Source: Phycisphaerales bacterium
GTDB taxonomy: Bacteria; Planctomycetota; Phycisphaerae; Phycisphaerales; UBA1924
Length of the DNA stretch: 64,000 nucleotides
Assembly: GCA_023382935.1 (NCBI GenBank)
Contig: JAHDXL010000002.1
Coordinates: 186,001 to 250,000 of the forward strand
Direction of reading: 5' to 3'
In this document: positions 1 to 8,714 of the stretch, in pieces
Layout: each line of letters opens with the position of its first letter
Numbering within the stretch: position 1 is the stretch's first letter
The notes under the pieces: model-generated
Seen by the model: the letters and a program-made list of their open reading frames with translations, nothing else
What the model was told of the DNA's origin: nothing
Databases searched by the model: none
Program-made: the position numbers and the translations under genes

Positions 1-181
1 GCCTGTTTCCTCGAGTCTGCCCCCCGCGCATACCGATGCGGTGAGCGCAAACCACTAGCATGCTAGAGGCAATCCGGCTCAAATACAAGGGCTCAGATGA
101 ATTGGTGGTCCGATTTTCCACACAGTTGTCGGGTTTTCGCAAGTGCAGTGATAGCCGCCGGTTTATCTCGGGAAAATGGCC

Positions 182-193
182 GAGAACGTTCTC
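182..193. promoter_or_regulatory. 12-bp perfect palindrome, operator-like
   Basis: GAGAACGTTCTC is a perfect palindrome. A further GTTCTC half-site follows 8 bases after it at 202-207, and GAGAA recurs at 213-217. No gene in the window lies directly downstream; the nearest gene ends at 272 on the - strand and has its terminator between. The site could serve a gene beyond the left edge, or could be chance. A second palindrome, CTAGCATGCTAG, lies at 55-66. Confidence 0.25.
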
Positions 194-213
194 AACTGTT
201 GTTCTCACAGATG

Positions 214-247
214 AGAAAAAGCGACCGGCGCCGGAAGGGCGCCGGTC
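214..247 (-). terminator. Rho-independent terminator of the beta-helix gene
   Basis: On the - strand a perfect 10-bp stem (GACCGGCGCC / GGCGCCGGTC, loop CTTCC) is followed after one G/C step by a T run (GCTTTTT). It lies 24 bases past the stop codon at 272, the expected place for termination of the gene at 272-2674. Confidence 0.85.
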
Positions 248-271
248 GGGTGACAAGCCGGTGGCAGAAGG

Positions 272-2674
272 TCAGTCGACCTGTTCGAGGTCGAGCGTCA
301 AGGTGGAGAAACCGTCGATCTCGAAGTGGTAGACACGAAGGACCACAAGGTCGTTGTCCTTCTCAACGGTGAAGGTGCCTTCATTGGGAGTGGGGGCGTG
401 CCAGGTCCAGTTGTCGATCACGAGTTGATTGCCCCCGGTCCCGGTCATTGCGTAGACGCGGATGCCGTCGTCGCTGACGGTCTTGACACGCCAGGTGCCT
501 TTGGGCATGCGCAGACGTCCGACCGCTTCGATGCCGAAGTGGTCGCTGCCGATGTCGGCTTCGGCCAGGTGGCCGGAAGTGTCAGAGATATCGCCGGCGC
601 GAGCCAGATCCTTCGGGCCTCCGAAACTGTACTTGAGGTCAAGAGTCTCGCAGGCAAAGGGTCGAGAATCGGGCCCACGGGCGAGATTGGACCATGCCTC
701 GAAGTCTTCACGCGGATCGACCTTGTCCTTCCAGGAAAAGGCGCGTCCGAGCCAGCGAGCCTTGATGATGGTGCCGTGGAGCGTCTGGTCGAGCCCGGAG
801 CCAGACAGTCGCACGGCAAAGGGCACGACGCCTTCGCTTGCGGTGATGCTGATTCGCTTTGAGTTGGCGATCTTGCCCGGCTCGACGGCCACTTCGAAGC
901 CCTTGGCCTCGGCGGTCGCGGTGAGATCGTCACCGACGCCCAGCGCTTCGTAGACGATGGTACCGCCGCCCCTGGTCAGTTGGCGGAGCAGGGGCGATTC
1001 GTGGTCCCACGGGCCCCATTCGTCGAAGATAATCTGGTCGCGCCCGCGGAGGTGCGAGCGAGTACTGTACGGGATTCCGTTGACGATCTCGATCGGCCGG
1101 CTTTCTCCAAGCACCTCGTAGGAGGGGTGCTGGAAGCCGGGGATGGGTCCGTCCTCGAAAATCTCGACCTCGCCGTTGATCTCCATTTTCTTGCCGAACG
1201 CCTCGTCGATGTTGTAGGTGTTGTTGACGATGAGGGTGTTCTTGAAGGGGCCTCCGTCGTTGCGGAAGTGGAAGGCCAGGCGCTTCTCATTCTGCCCGAC
1301 GCGGTGGAAGGGACGAGGCTCGCCGTTGATGGTGAACGTGTTGTCGGCGATGACGTTGGAGGTGACGCCGCGGTAACTGGTCTTGGCCCACGGAAGAGTT
1401 CCGAAGTCGCCGAGCCCGTCCCACCAGATGTGGATGGCGGCGCGGTTGTTGGTGAACTGGTTGCCGATGATCATGTTGCCGGCGGAGTGCTCGATGTTGA
1501 CGCCGCCGCGCTCGAGTCCGTAGGCCATGCCGCCGTTGCCGTCGAAGAAGTTTTCGTAGATGAGGGAATCCTGGCTGAAGCCGCCCCAGATGCCGCAGAT
1601 GGCGTTCTCGACGAAGCGATTGCGGAAGATGACGTTGTCGAAACTGAAGGTCATCTCGAGCCCGTGGGCGGGGGCATAGGAGAGGTCGTTTTCGGCAAAG
1701 ATGTTGGCGTTGCAGCCGGCGCGGGTGTGCTTCTCCAGCACGTCGTCGGTGTAGGTGATCCTGTCGTCGACGTTCTGCTCGCCGGACTGGCGGCGCAGGC
1801 GGTCGCGCTGCCGGTTTCGGGCCTGCTCGCCGAGAGCGTCGAGCCCTGCGAAGCCGAAGATGCCGTCGCCGCCGTGGGTGACGGAGTTCTGGGCGATGAC
1901 GTTGTGGCTGACCTGCTCGAACATGAGGATGCCGGCCGAGTCCTGCCCGCGGTTGTAGACCCCCTCGACGTGCCCGCGGACGCAGAAGTCAAAGGCATTG
2001 CGGGTGATGGTGTTGCCAGTGGCGCGCCAAAGCCCCAAGCCCCAACCGGACAGGAACGAGCAGTCGTTGTCGTAGATTTTCGAGTTTGACACGTTGTCGA
2101 GCAGGATGCCGTTCTGCCCGCGGCGGACCTTGACGTTGCGAACCGTGATGCCGGTCGAATCCTCGATATACAGGGCCGCTCCGTAGCGTGTCATCCACTC
2201 GTTGTTGATGTTGTGGTGGGGGCTGAGCCAGTCTGACGAGTCCTCACGCTCAGGCGTGGAGCCAAGGCGGGCGCGGTAGTTGTCGGAAAGGTCGGCGTGC
2301 TCAAAGACAAGCCCGTCGGCCTTGGAGATGTAGACTCCGGCCTTGTATCCATGCACCTTGGCGTTCCGGATCGTGACGTTGGAGTGCCCCTCGAGCCGCA
2401 CACCGGTACCGGTGAGTTCATTCCACGGCGTTCCGACCGGCGCGCCGCGAAGGACCGAGCCGGCGAAGTCGATGGTGATACCGTCGGCGGCGATGTGGAT
2501 CACGCCGTTGCCGTCCGCATCGTCGATCACCGCATCAGGCGCGATCTCGATTCTGCACGATTCCGTGATGCGCGTGTTGTCGGCCGTCACGCGCACGACA
2601 GGAAGGTTTTGTGCGGACACGGACGAAACTCCGCCGGCCAGCAGAGTCAACGCAAGAGAAGTGTGGTGCTGCAT
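272..2674 (-). CDS. Secreted right-handed beta-helix repeat protein with C-terminal PA14-like domain
   Basis: This 800-residue protein begins with a signal peptide (residues 1-22, ending SVSAQ). Residues about 50-480 carry repeated NosD/pectate-lyase-like beta-helix units of the form GITVRNVKV...NGILLDN...NKIYDN, with many N-ladder turns. The C-terminal 100 residues contain SDDGIRVY and a following VIDNW, hallmarks of PA14-type carbohydrate-binding domains. The role is probably binding or cleaving an extracellular polysaccharide; no catalytic residues could be assigned. The reading frame is open 81 bases upstream, but the ATG at 2674 is chosen because the signal peptide starts there. No Shine-Dalgarno site precedes it; TATACT lies 6 bases upstream, suggesting a leaderless mRNA. 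It is transcribed alone and divergently from the PEP-CTERM gene. Confidence 0.85.
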   Translation of the reverse strand: MQHHTSLALTLLAGGVSSVSAQNLPVVRVTADNTRITESCRIEIAPDAVIDDADGNGVIHIAADGITIDFAGSVLRGAPVGTPWNELTGTGVRLEGHSNVTIRNAKVHGYKAGVYISKADGLVFEHADLSDNYRARLGSTPEREDSSDWLSPHHNINNEWMTRYGAALYIEDSTGITVRNVKVRRGQNGILLDNVSNSKIYDNDCSFLSGWGLGLWRATGNTITRNAFDFCVRGHVEGVYNRGQDSAGILMFEQVSHNVIAQNSVTHGGDGIFGFAGLDALGEQARNRQRDRLRRQSGEQNVDDRITYTDDVLEKHTRAGCNANIFAENDLSYAPAHGLEMTFSFDNVIFRNRFVENAICGIWGGFSQDSLIYENFFDGNGGMAYGLERGGVNIEHSAGNMIIGNQFTNNRAAIHIWWDGLGDFGTLPWAKTSYRGVTSNVIADNTFTINGEPRPFHRVGQNEKRLAFHFRNDGGPFKNTLIVNNTYNIDEAFGKKMEINGEVEIFEDGPIPGFQHPSYEVLGESRPIEIVNGIPYSTRSHLRGRDQIIFDEWGPWDHESPLLRQLTRGGGTIVYEALGVGDDLTATAEAKGFEVAVEPGKIANSKRISITASEGVVPFAVRLSGSGLDQTLHGTIIKARWLGRAFSWKDKVDPREDFEAWSNLARGPDSRPFACETLDLKYSFGGPKDLARAGDISDTSGHLAEADIGSDHFGIEAVGRLRMPKGTWRVKTVSDDGIRVYAMTGTGGNQLVIDNWTWHAPTPNEGTFTVEKDNDLVVLRVYHFEIDGFSTLTLDLEQVD

Positions 2675-2680
2675 GTTGTG

Positions 2681-2686
2681 AGTATA
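2681..2686 (-). promoter_or_regulatory. -10 box TATACT, leaderless start of the beta-helix gene
   Basis: TATACT matches the sigma-70 -10 consensus at 5 of 6 positions and is separated from the ATG at 2674 by CACAAC only, so transcription would begin at or next to the start codon. No convincing -35 box is seen. Confidence 0.5.
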
Positions 2687-2748
2687 GCGTTTCCGGACGC
2701 CAAACTGCCCTAAATTGCAGTTTGTGGAGCCAATGCGGGGGGAATGAG

Positions 2749-2777
2749 TTGACACACCCCCGCGGGCTGCACAACAT
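2749..2777 (+). promoter_or_regulatory. Possible sigma-70 promoter of the PEP-CTERM gene
   Basis: A perfect -35 hexamer TTGACA (2749-2754) is followed after 17 bases by CAACAT (2772-2777), a weak -10 (3 of 6). It points towards the gene starting at 2853. The spacing is ideal but the -10 box is poor. Confidence 0.3.
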
Positions 2778-2852
2778 GGGGTTGAGGACGCGCCGCGCGC
2801 CGGTCGCGATCGGCCCTCCGTGCGGCGCCCATTGACCGATCGGAGGATGAGA

Positions 2853-3542
2853 ATGCGTGTGTGGACAACAGCCGCGACAGTGGTCGCCCTCGTTGCCGGC
2901 TCTGCGTCGGCCCAGATCTACGACTCGGGCGGGTTCGAGGGCTTCTCGCTCGGTGACTTGCCCGGCCAGGGCGGGTGGTTCGAGGACACCGCCGGTGGGT
3001 ACGCGCCCGCGCAGGTGATGCTCGATCCCACCGGCGCCGGGATGGGCAATGTCGTCATGCTCGATCCGCCCGGCACGGCCGGCGGGTGGCAGGGCATCGA
3101 GATCGACTTCGGACCCCTCTCGGGCAACCTTGTCACGGTCCAGTGGGACCAGTATCGCACCGACCTGAACGACAACGTCTGGATGGCCGACGATGCTTCA
3201 TTCAGCGGGTGGTGGGCCATCCAGTGGGACACCAGCCTGGGCATTCACGCCGAGACTTTCGGCCCCAGCGTCGGGCTTCAGACGGGCGTGTGGCAGCACA
3301 TCACCTACACCTTCGATTTTGCGGCCGGCCTGGTAACCGTTGATGTCAACGGCACGAGTGTGTCGGGATTCCTGTCGGCCAGCGAGATCAGGGGATGGGC
3401 TTTCGAGTATGAGCCGGGTGATTTTGCCGGCGAAGGCGGCCCGTTCTACATCGACAACTTCATGGTCCACCAGGTTCCCACCCCCGGGGCATTGGGGCTC
3501 TTCGGGCTGGGCGTGCTGGCCGCGGCGCGTCGGCGTCGGTGA
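2853..3542 (+). CDS. PEP-CTERM-sorted secreted protein, LamG-like
   Basis: This 229-residue exported protein has an N-terminal signal peptide ending SASAQ. Its C-terminus has a planctomycete-type PEP-CTERM signal: VPTPGALGLFGLG, a short hydrophobic stretch, then RRRR. Such tails are recognised by exosortase, which is not in the window. The middle part (YDSGGFEGF, then alternating beta-rich segments such as WDQYRTDL and GVWQHITYTFDF) resembles concanavalin/LamG-like binding domains; this is inference from pattern only. The ATG at 2853 is preferred over 2847 because GGAGG at 2842-2846 gives 6 bases of spacing. A strong terminator follows the gene, so it appears to be monocistronic. Confidence 0.85.
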   Translation: MRVWTTAATVVALVAGSASAQIYDSGGFEGFSLGDLPGQGGWFEDTAGGYAPAQVMLDPTGAGMGNVVMLDPPGTAGGWQGIEIDFGPLSGNLVTVQWDQYRTDLNDNVWMADDASFSGWWAIQWDTSLGIHAETFGPSVGLQTGVWQHITYTFDFAAGLVTVDVNGTSVSGFLSASEIRGWAFEYEPGDFAGEGGPFYIDNFMVHQVPTPGALGLFGLGVLAAARRRR

Positions 3543-3563
3543 CCGCTGCGAACCGGGTTTGCC

Positions 3564-3598
3564 AACGGGCGTCTGGCGTTGGCCGGGCGCCCGTTTTT
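3564..3598 (+). terminator. Rho-independent terminator of the PEP-CTERM gene
   Basis: AACGGGCG (3564-3571) pairs with CGCCCGTT (3588-3595) around a 16-base loop and runs into TTTTT (3594-3598). It lies 21 bases after the stop codon at 3542. Confidence 0.8.
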
Positions 3599-3653
3599 CA
3601 TGCGCAGGCGCTGGCGCGTGCTTACGCTCTCCCTGCACCCCACGGAGACGAAC

Positions 3654-6353
3654 ATGCCGCTCAAGCCGCTCTACTACACCTTCGGCAATCACATGCACTG
3701 GGTCGACATGCAGTGGCTGTGGGGCTACGACGTCCTGCCCGGCTGCGTAGCCGACATGCGCAACCTCATCGAGCACACCGGCGCCCGCGGGTGCGTGAAC
3801 TTTGATGGCATCGGGTACGAGAAAATGGCGGCCGAATGTCCCGAGTCGCTCGCTGAACTCCGCGCCATGATCGAGGCGGGGCAGGTCGAGCCGGTCGGGT
3901 GCTCGTACGGGCAGCCCTACGGTCTCTTCCAGCCGGGCGAGTCGAACGTTCGGCAGTTCACCTATGGGGTGCGCAGCACGCGCCGCCTGCTCGGGGTGCG
4001 ACCGCAGACCTTCTGGGAAGAGGAGTTCTACTTCTTCCCGCAATTGCCGCAGGTGCTGCGTCGTTGCGGATACACCGGCGCCAACCTCTTCTTCCAGTGG
4101 ACCTGGCACACGCCGGAACTGCCGAAGGAGAACGCGAGTCTGATCCTGTGGGAGGGCATCGACGGCTCGCGTCTGCCGGCGCTGCCGCGCAACACGCTGA
4201 ACGTGCACCAGTGGCCGGAGGACTTCGACGGGTTGCTCGAGCAGGGGTTGATCAACGACCTGGAGCGGCCGGCGATCGTGCAATGGCTCGAACTGATGCC
4301 CAGCAAGGACTGGATGTGCCGCAGCGAGGTGCTGCTCCCGCGCCTGAAGGAGTTGATGGGGGACAAGCGGTTCGACGTGCGCCCGCGAACAAGCGCTCAG
4401 TTGATCGCGGAACTGATCGAAGCCCACGAGGGTGGATCAGTCAGCCCCGGGCGTGAGGGAGGGATTCCCGCGGATCCTTGGCCGACAGGACGGGGCCGAT
4501 GGGACGCGCTTGCGTCGCGCGTGCCGGTCCGGTACTACGCACCTGACGACGTGTGGCATGGCATGACGCTGGGCAAGAACGCCGACCTTCACCCCCGCAC
4601 CTGCCGGCGCGTGGAGCGTCAGATTCTCGCGGCCGAGTCGATCTCGGCGCTGGCGGGTCTGCTGGGCAGGCCTTATGCGTCGTGGGACGTGTACCCGACA
4701 TGGGAAATCGACGAGGCCTGGCGTGAACTGCTCGCAGCCCAGCATCACGACAACCACGAGTGCGAGGGCTTGTGCGGTTTTGTGGGATATCAGCAGATGG
4801 CCAAGGCCGAGACAGCCGCCATCGAGGTGTACCTGCGCACGATGAAGTCGCTCGAACTGCGCTCGAACGGACCAGTGCACTGCAACGCGCTGGGCTGGAA
4901 GCGATCGAAGTACGTCGCCGGGTACGACGAGGCAGGATTCCTCGAAATGCCGCCCTTCGGAGTGCGAGCGGGAGGAAGACTTGCGCGCGCAGCAAACCCT
5001 TCGATCTGCGAGCGGGGGGACATTCTCACGCTCAGCCGCGGTCGTCTGTCCGTCGAAATCAACCAGGTGACAGGCGAAATCGTGCAGATCCGCAGCCCCG
5101 AGCACAAGGACGGGCTGCTGGCTCAACCAATTGGACCCCCTCGCATGATCGTGAACGGACGAGAGTGGCGGGCCGGAAGTTCGGTGCGAGTGGAGAAGGA
5201 TGCCGACATGGGCGGCGTGTATGTCCAGTTCGACAACGCAGATGATGCCGACGGCGAAGTGGAGCAGGCTCTGGATAGGGCTTCCATCGCTTTCAGCATC
5301 TCCGTGCCTCCGAGCGCTGATGCGATCGAGATTGCGATTGTGGGGATCGAGAACCTTCCCCGCCCAGACGGCGGACTGAGCGCTTCCCTGCGTCTGCCCA
5401 TTGTACCGCAGTTTTCGCTGGCGAGCATACGCACCGACTCTGCTTTTGCGGCTCATGCGGTGGCCGGTGGCGGGCCGGTGTGCCGCAAGTATCCGAAGGG
5501 GGACTGGATGACCTCGCCGCAGTGGTTTGACCATTTCAGCGGCGCGATCCACTCGTCCTCGTTTATTGACTTCCTCGATGACCGTGGGCGCGGCTTCCTC
5601 GTGTTACACGATTCGACTCAGCAGTGGTTCAGGACCGAAGCAGGCGTCGATGCGGTGCTGCTGGCCTACGACCCGTGGGACGAACGCCGGTACGAGCCCG
5701 ACGATCAGTTATGCCTGCGCATCGTGCCGCATGCCGGCATGAAGGACTCGGCCAGGGCTCGACTGGCCGCCGAGTTCCTGGATGACACCACCGAGTGGTG
5801 GAACACCCATCCCGGACCGGTCGGCGGGGGCGGCACACCTGAAGGCCATCCCATTCCGCCGACCTTCGCGCCGATGGACATCGCTGGCGACGACAACATC
5901 CTTTGCCATGCCCTCTACCGCGACTCCATGAAATGCGGCGAACATCTGCCCGACTGGGCCGGGCATGAGATGGCGCGCCGCAGCGGGGGCCAGTGCACGC
6001 ATCCGTACGTCGTTCGGCTGGTCGAGTGGGACGGGCAACCCGGCACTGCCATCCTCAAGTTCCCGGGCGAAGTTGCCTCCGTCGCGAAGACGAATCTCAT
6101 GGGCGAGGTCGGGCCGCAGGTCGGTGGCGGGGAAGACACGGGCTGGCTCGAACCGCAGCCCTGCGAGCCGCCGGAGTGGGCCCGGGGCCTCGAGAGTGCT
6201 GGCGGATGGAACCAGGTGCGCGTTCCGGTGAGGCCGCGCGAGATTGCGACTGTGATGCTCGACCTCGTGCTCGGGCGGAAGCAGTGGCGTGACCTTGATG
6301 CGAAACGCAAGGTGTGGGCGACGATCCACAGGAAAGATGAACCGAAGCAGTAG
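3654..6353 (+). CDS. GH38-like alpha-mannosidase family protein
   Basis: This 899-residue protein has the architecture of family 38 glycoside hydrolases. The N-terminal barrel begins with a metal-site-like GNHMHWVDMQWLWGYD (residues 11-26; H13, H15, D18). A WEEEFYFFPQLPQVLRRCGY block (121-140) corresponds to the W-P-D-x-FG...QLPQIL region, and a helical middle domain carries the family QHHD signature (363-366). A beta-rich C-terminal half follows. The PD-x-FG motif that normally carries the nucleophile Asp is replaced by E-rich sequence, so activity or substrate may differ. No signal peptide is seen, so a cytoplasmic role in glycan breakdown is likely. The ATG at 3654 has GGAGA 6 bases upstream. 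A Gly/Pro-rich stretch at residues 260-282 looks like an in-frame insertion. Confidence 0.75.
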   Translation: MPLKPLYYTFGNHMHWVDMQWLWGYDVLPGCVADMRNLIEHTGARGCVNFDGIGYEKMAAECPESLAELRAMIEAGQVEPVGCSYGQPYGLFQPGESNVRQFTYGVRSTRRLLGVRPQTFWEEEFYFFPQLPQVLRRCGYTGANLFFQWTWHTPELPKENASLILWEGIDGSRLPALPRNTLNVHQWPEDFDGLLEQGLINDLERPAIVQWLELMPSKDWMCRSEVLLPRLKELMGDKRFDVRPRTSAQLIAELIEAHEGGSVSPGREGGIPADPWPTGRGRWDALASRVPVRYYAPDDVWHGMTLGKNADLHPRTCRRVERQILAAESISALAGLLGRPYASWDVYPTWEIDEAWRELLAAQHHDNHECEGLCGFVGYQQMAKAETAAIEVYLRTMKSLELRSNGPVHCNALGWKRSKYVAGYDEAGFLEMPPFGVRAGGRLARAANPSICERGDILTLSRGRLSVEINQVTGEIVQIRSPEHKDGLLAQPIGPPRMIVNGREWRAGSSVRVEKDADMGGVYVQFDNADDADGEVEQALDRASIAFSISVPPSADAIEIAIVGIENLPRPDGGLSASLRLPIVPQFSLASIRTDSAFAAHAVAGGGPVCRKYPKGDWMTSPQWFDHFSGAIHSSSFIDFLDDRGRGFLVLHDSTQQWFRTEAGVDAVLLAYDPWDERRYEPDDQLCLRIVPHAGMKDSARARLAAEFLDDTTEWWNTHPGPVGGGGTPEGHPIPPTFAPMDIAGDDNILCHALYRDSMKCGEHLPDWAGHEMARRSGGQCTHPYVVRLVEWDGQPGTAILKFPGEVASVAKTNLMGEVGPQVGGGEDTGWLEPQPCEPPEWARGLESAGGWNQVRVPVRPREIATVMLDLVLGRKQWRDLDAKRKVWATIHRKDEPKQ

Positions 6354-6497
6354 TAGTGAAGAGACCCAAGCGGGCCTTCAAGGGCCTTCCCCTTGCGGGG
6401 CGAGTGTGGCAGGCAAGCCGGATAGGCGCATCCACCAAGACCTCCTGCGCCAGCGAAGGAACTTGCGAAACACGAGGACCATTCCGCGAGAATCATC

Positions 6498-7403
6498 ATG
6501 ACCGCCCGCGTCTGCATCATCGGCTCGATCAACATGGACCTGGTCGTTCGCACGCCGCGCCTGCCCGCGCCGGGCGAGACGCTCATGGGCGGGCCTTTCG
6601 CCCGCTTCCCCGGGGGCAAGGGCGCCAACCAGGCGGTGGCGGCCTCCCGTGCTGGAGCGAGCGTTGCGATGATCGGGGCCGTTGGCGACGACGAGCACGG
6701 CGTGGCGATGCGGAAAACACTGGCCGACAACGCGGTGGACATTGTGCGAGTCGGGACGCACGTCAACACCGCGACGGGGGTGGCGCTCATCACCGTCGAT
6801 GACGCGGGCGAGAACACGATCGTGGTCGCGCCTGGCGCCAACGCGGCAGTCAGTCCGGCGGCCGTCGAGGAGGCGGCGAACGCGATCGGGGATGCCGACG
6901 TGCTGCTTGCTCAACTCGAAGTTCCGCTGGAGTCCGTGGCCAAGGCGGCGTCGATCGCGCGAGCCGCCAAGACACGGGTGATGCTCAACGCCGCGCCGGC
7001 CCGCATGCTTCCGCGTGAACTGCTCTCGCTGCTCGACGTGCTCATCGTCAATCGCGGCGAGGCGGCCCTGACCGCCGGGCGTTCGGAGAGCGATTCGGCC
7101 GATTCGCTGGCCAGGTCGCTGCAGGAACTCGGAGTTCCCGAGATCGTCATCACGCTCGGGGGCGCGGGTGCACTGCACGCCGGCTCGCGCATACGGCGCA
7201 TCCCCGCGTTCCCTGTGGAAACGGTGGACACTGTCGGCGCGGGCGACGCCTTTGCGGGGGCGTTTGCTGCCGCTGTGGCCTCGAACATGCCGACGGAGAC
7301 GGCGTTGCGATTCGCCGCCGCGGCCGGGGCGCTGGCGACGACCAAACACGGCGCGATCCCGTCGTTGCCGACACGCGACGCGATCATGCAGTTGCTTCAA
7401 TGA
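6498..7403 (+). CDS. rbsK: Ribokinase (PfkB family)
   Basis: Ribokinase phosphorylates D-ribose (or a related sugar) at O5 using ATP in the cytoplasm. The 301-residue length is typical. The first PfkB signature is seen at GGKGANQAVAAS (39-50) and the second at DTVGAGDAFAGAF (244-256), where D250 is the expected catalytic base and GAGD forms the anion hole. The N-terminal SINMDLVVRTP is the usual sugar-binding strand. It follows the GH38-like gene after 144 bases and precedes the Gfo/Idh gene by 21 bases, so the last two are probably co-transcribed. The substrate could be another pentose or a nucleoside. Confidence 0.85.
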   Translation: MTARVCIIGSINMDLVVRTPRLPAPGETLMGGPFARFPGGKGANQAVAASRAGASVAMIGAVGDDEHGVAMRKTLADNAVDIVRVGTHVNTATGVALITVDDAGENTIVVAPGANAAVSPAAVEEAANAIGDADVLLAQLEVPLESVAKAASIARAAKTRVMLNAAPARMLPRELLSLLDVLIVNRGEAALTAGRSESDSADSLARSLQELGVPEIVITLGGAGALHAGSRIRRIPAFPVETVDTVGAGDAFAGAFAAAVASNMPTETALRFAAAAGALATTKHGAIPSLPTRDAIMQLLQ

Positions 7404-7424
7404 GTCTTCTAAGGGGAGTTTGAC

Positions 7425-8675
7425 ATGGGATTCATCACGCACATTCCGGGCACGCAGCCGGTCGAACCGCCTGCCAAGCATCCGCAGGCCAGGGGTGTGG
7501 GCGTCATCGGGCTGCACGAAGGCCGCACGCTGCTCATGGCGCTCCAGACGCGCTGCATGTACGCTCGTTCGGTGGCGGGGTGCGACCTCAACCCGGACAA
7601 GATCGCGGCTTCAAGGGCCGAGTATCCGGACCTGTTCTACACCGCCGACTACGACGCGATGCTGGCGCGGAGTGACGTGGACATCGTCGCGATCTACACG
7701 CCCGACGCGCACCACGCCGAGCACATCGTCAAGGCCTTTGAAGCGGGCAAGGACGTGATCTGTACCAAGCCGCTGGTCAACTCTCTTGAGCATGCGGCGC
7801 GGATTCTTGAATCCGGACGTCGCACCGGGCGGCGACTGCTGGTGGGCCAGAGCACGAGGTTCTTTGAGCCGTTCCGGCGGCAGCGTGCCGAACTGGAGGT
7901 GGGAGCGTACGGCGGGCTGGCGGGCATCGAACTGGTGGACGCGCACTACATCCACCGAATGGACTGGTATTACCGCAAGAGCCCGTGGGCTGCGACTGAC
8001 ACCGACTGGGTGTTCCTGGGCATGTCGCACCCGATCGACCTTGTGCGCTGGTATCTCGGGCGCATTGCGCAGGTGTCGGCGTTCGGATTCAAGAGCGCGA
8101 TGGGGCGCCAGTTCGGGCTGCGCGGCAACGACGTTTGCGTTGCGAACTTTGTCGCGGCCGACGGACGCATCGGGCGCGCGATGGGGCACTACGGGTGCCA
8201 CGAACTCCCGCGGGCACGCAACTGCATTGAACTGATGCTCTACGGCTCGGGCGGCACAAGTTTGGCGCAGTACCACGACATGCGGTACGTGCACACGGGC
8301 AAGAGCGACGGATCAACGGCGAGAGAAGTGCAATCATCGTCAGGGCCCCTGCCGTCAGCGGGCGGGGGAGCGCCTGCTCAGTCCGTCAAAATTCCCGGCG
8401 TCTTCGATCCGGGCAATTTGGCCGAGGTGGTGGAAGACTACCTGTATGCGGGGCGTCACTATTATTTCAACAGCGAGGTGCACGGGATGCACTACGGCGA
8501 GTTCGCCAACTACGCCGATCACTTCGCGCGATCGCTGATCGAGTGTCAGCCTGCTTCGCCGAGTCTGGAGGAAGGAGTCGAGACCTACTGCGTGATGGAA
8601 GCGGTCAAGCGGTCGTCAGACACGCGGCGGGTGGTGGATATAGAGCCGTTGCTGCGCGAGGTGGGTCTGTTGTAG
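7425..8675 (+). CDS. Gfo/Idh/MocA family NAD(P)-dependent oxidoreductase
   Basis: This 416-residue protein has the layout of the family: an N-terminal Rossmann fold with GVIGLHEGR near residues 24-34, then DVDIVAIYTPDAHHAEHIVKAFEAGKDVICTKPL, where the CTKP segment matches the conserved EKP loop with Cys-Thr in place of Glu. A C-terminal beta-sheet domain follows. Such enzymes oxidise or reduce sugars, inositols or amino sugars; the substrate cannot be told here. A low-complexity S/G/P/A-rich run (about residues 303-325) interrupts the C-terminal domain. The start has AGGGGAG 7 bases upstream. Likely in one operon with the ribokinase. Confidence 0.85.
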   Translation: MGFITHIPGTQPVEPPAKHPQARGVGVIGLHEGRTLLMALQTRCMYARSVAGCDLNPDKIAASRAEYPDLFYTADYDAMLARSDVDIVAIYTPDAHHAEHIVKAFEAGKDVICTKPLVNSLEHAARILESGRRTGRRLLVGQSTRFFEPFRRQRAELEVGAYGGLAGIELVDAHYIHRMDWYYRKSPWAATDTDWVFLGMSHPIDLVRWYLGRIAQVSAFGFKSAMGRQFGLRGNDVCVANFVAADGRIGRAMGHYGCHELPRARNCIELMLYGSGGTSLAQYHDMRYVHTGKSDGSTAREVQSSSGPLPSAGGGAPAQSVKIPGVFDPGNLAEVVEDYLYAGRHYYFNSEVHGMHYGEFANYADHFARSLIECQPASPSLEEGVETYCVMEAVKRSSDTRRVVDIEPLLREVGLL

Positions 8676-8700
8676 GCCTTGCGTGCGGGGCGGAACCAGG

Positions 8701-8706
8701 TACCAT
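8701..8706 (+). promoter_or_regulatory. -10 box TACCAT before the pseudopilin gene
   Basis: TACCAT lies 8 bases before the ATG at 8715, and TTGCGT at 8679-8684 lies 16 bases further upstream as a possible -35. There is no Shine-Dalgarno site, so a leaderless start is likely. Confidence 0.45.
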
Positions 8707-8714
8707 GATCCGGT

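Noticed and set aside
980-2089. 369-codon + strand open frame opposite the beta-helix gene
   Set aside because: Its translation is low-complexity Val/Asp/Gly-rich, as expected from the antisense of a GC-rich gene; the - strand gene has signal peptide, repeats and a terminator.
3198-4427. 409-codon - strand open frame opposite the PEP-CTERM and GH38 genes
   Set aside because: It spans two well-supported genes and the terminator between them; no family resemblance.
6354-6497. Repeat-like GGGCCTT direct repeats and CCCCTTGCGGGG mini-hairpin before the ribokinase gene
   Set aside because: Too short and imperfect to call a terminator or a repeat family without genome-wide comparison.
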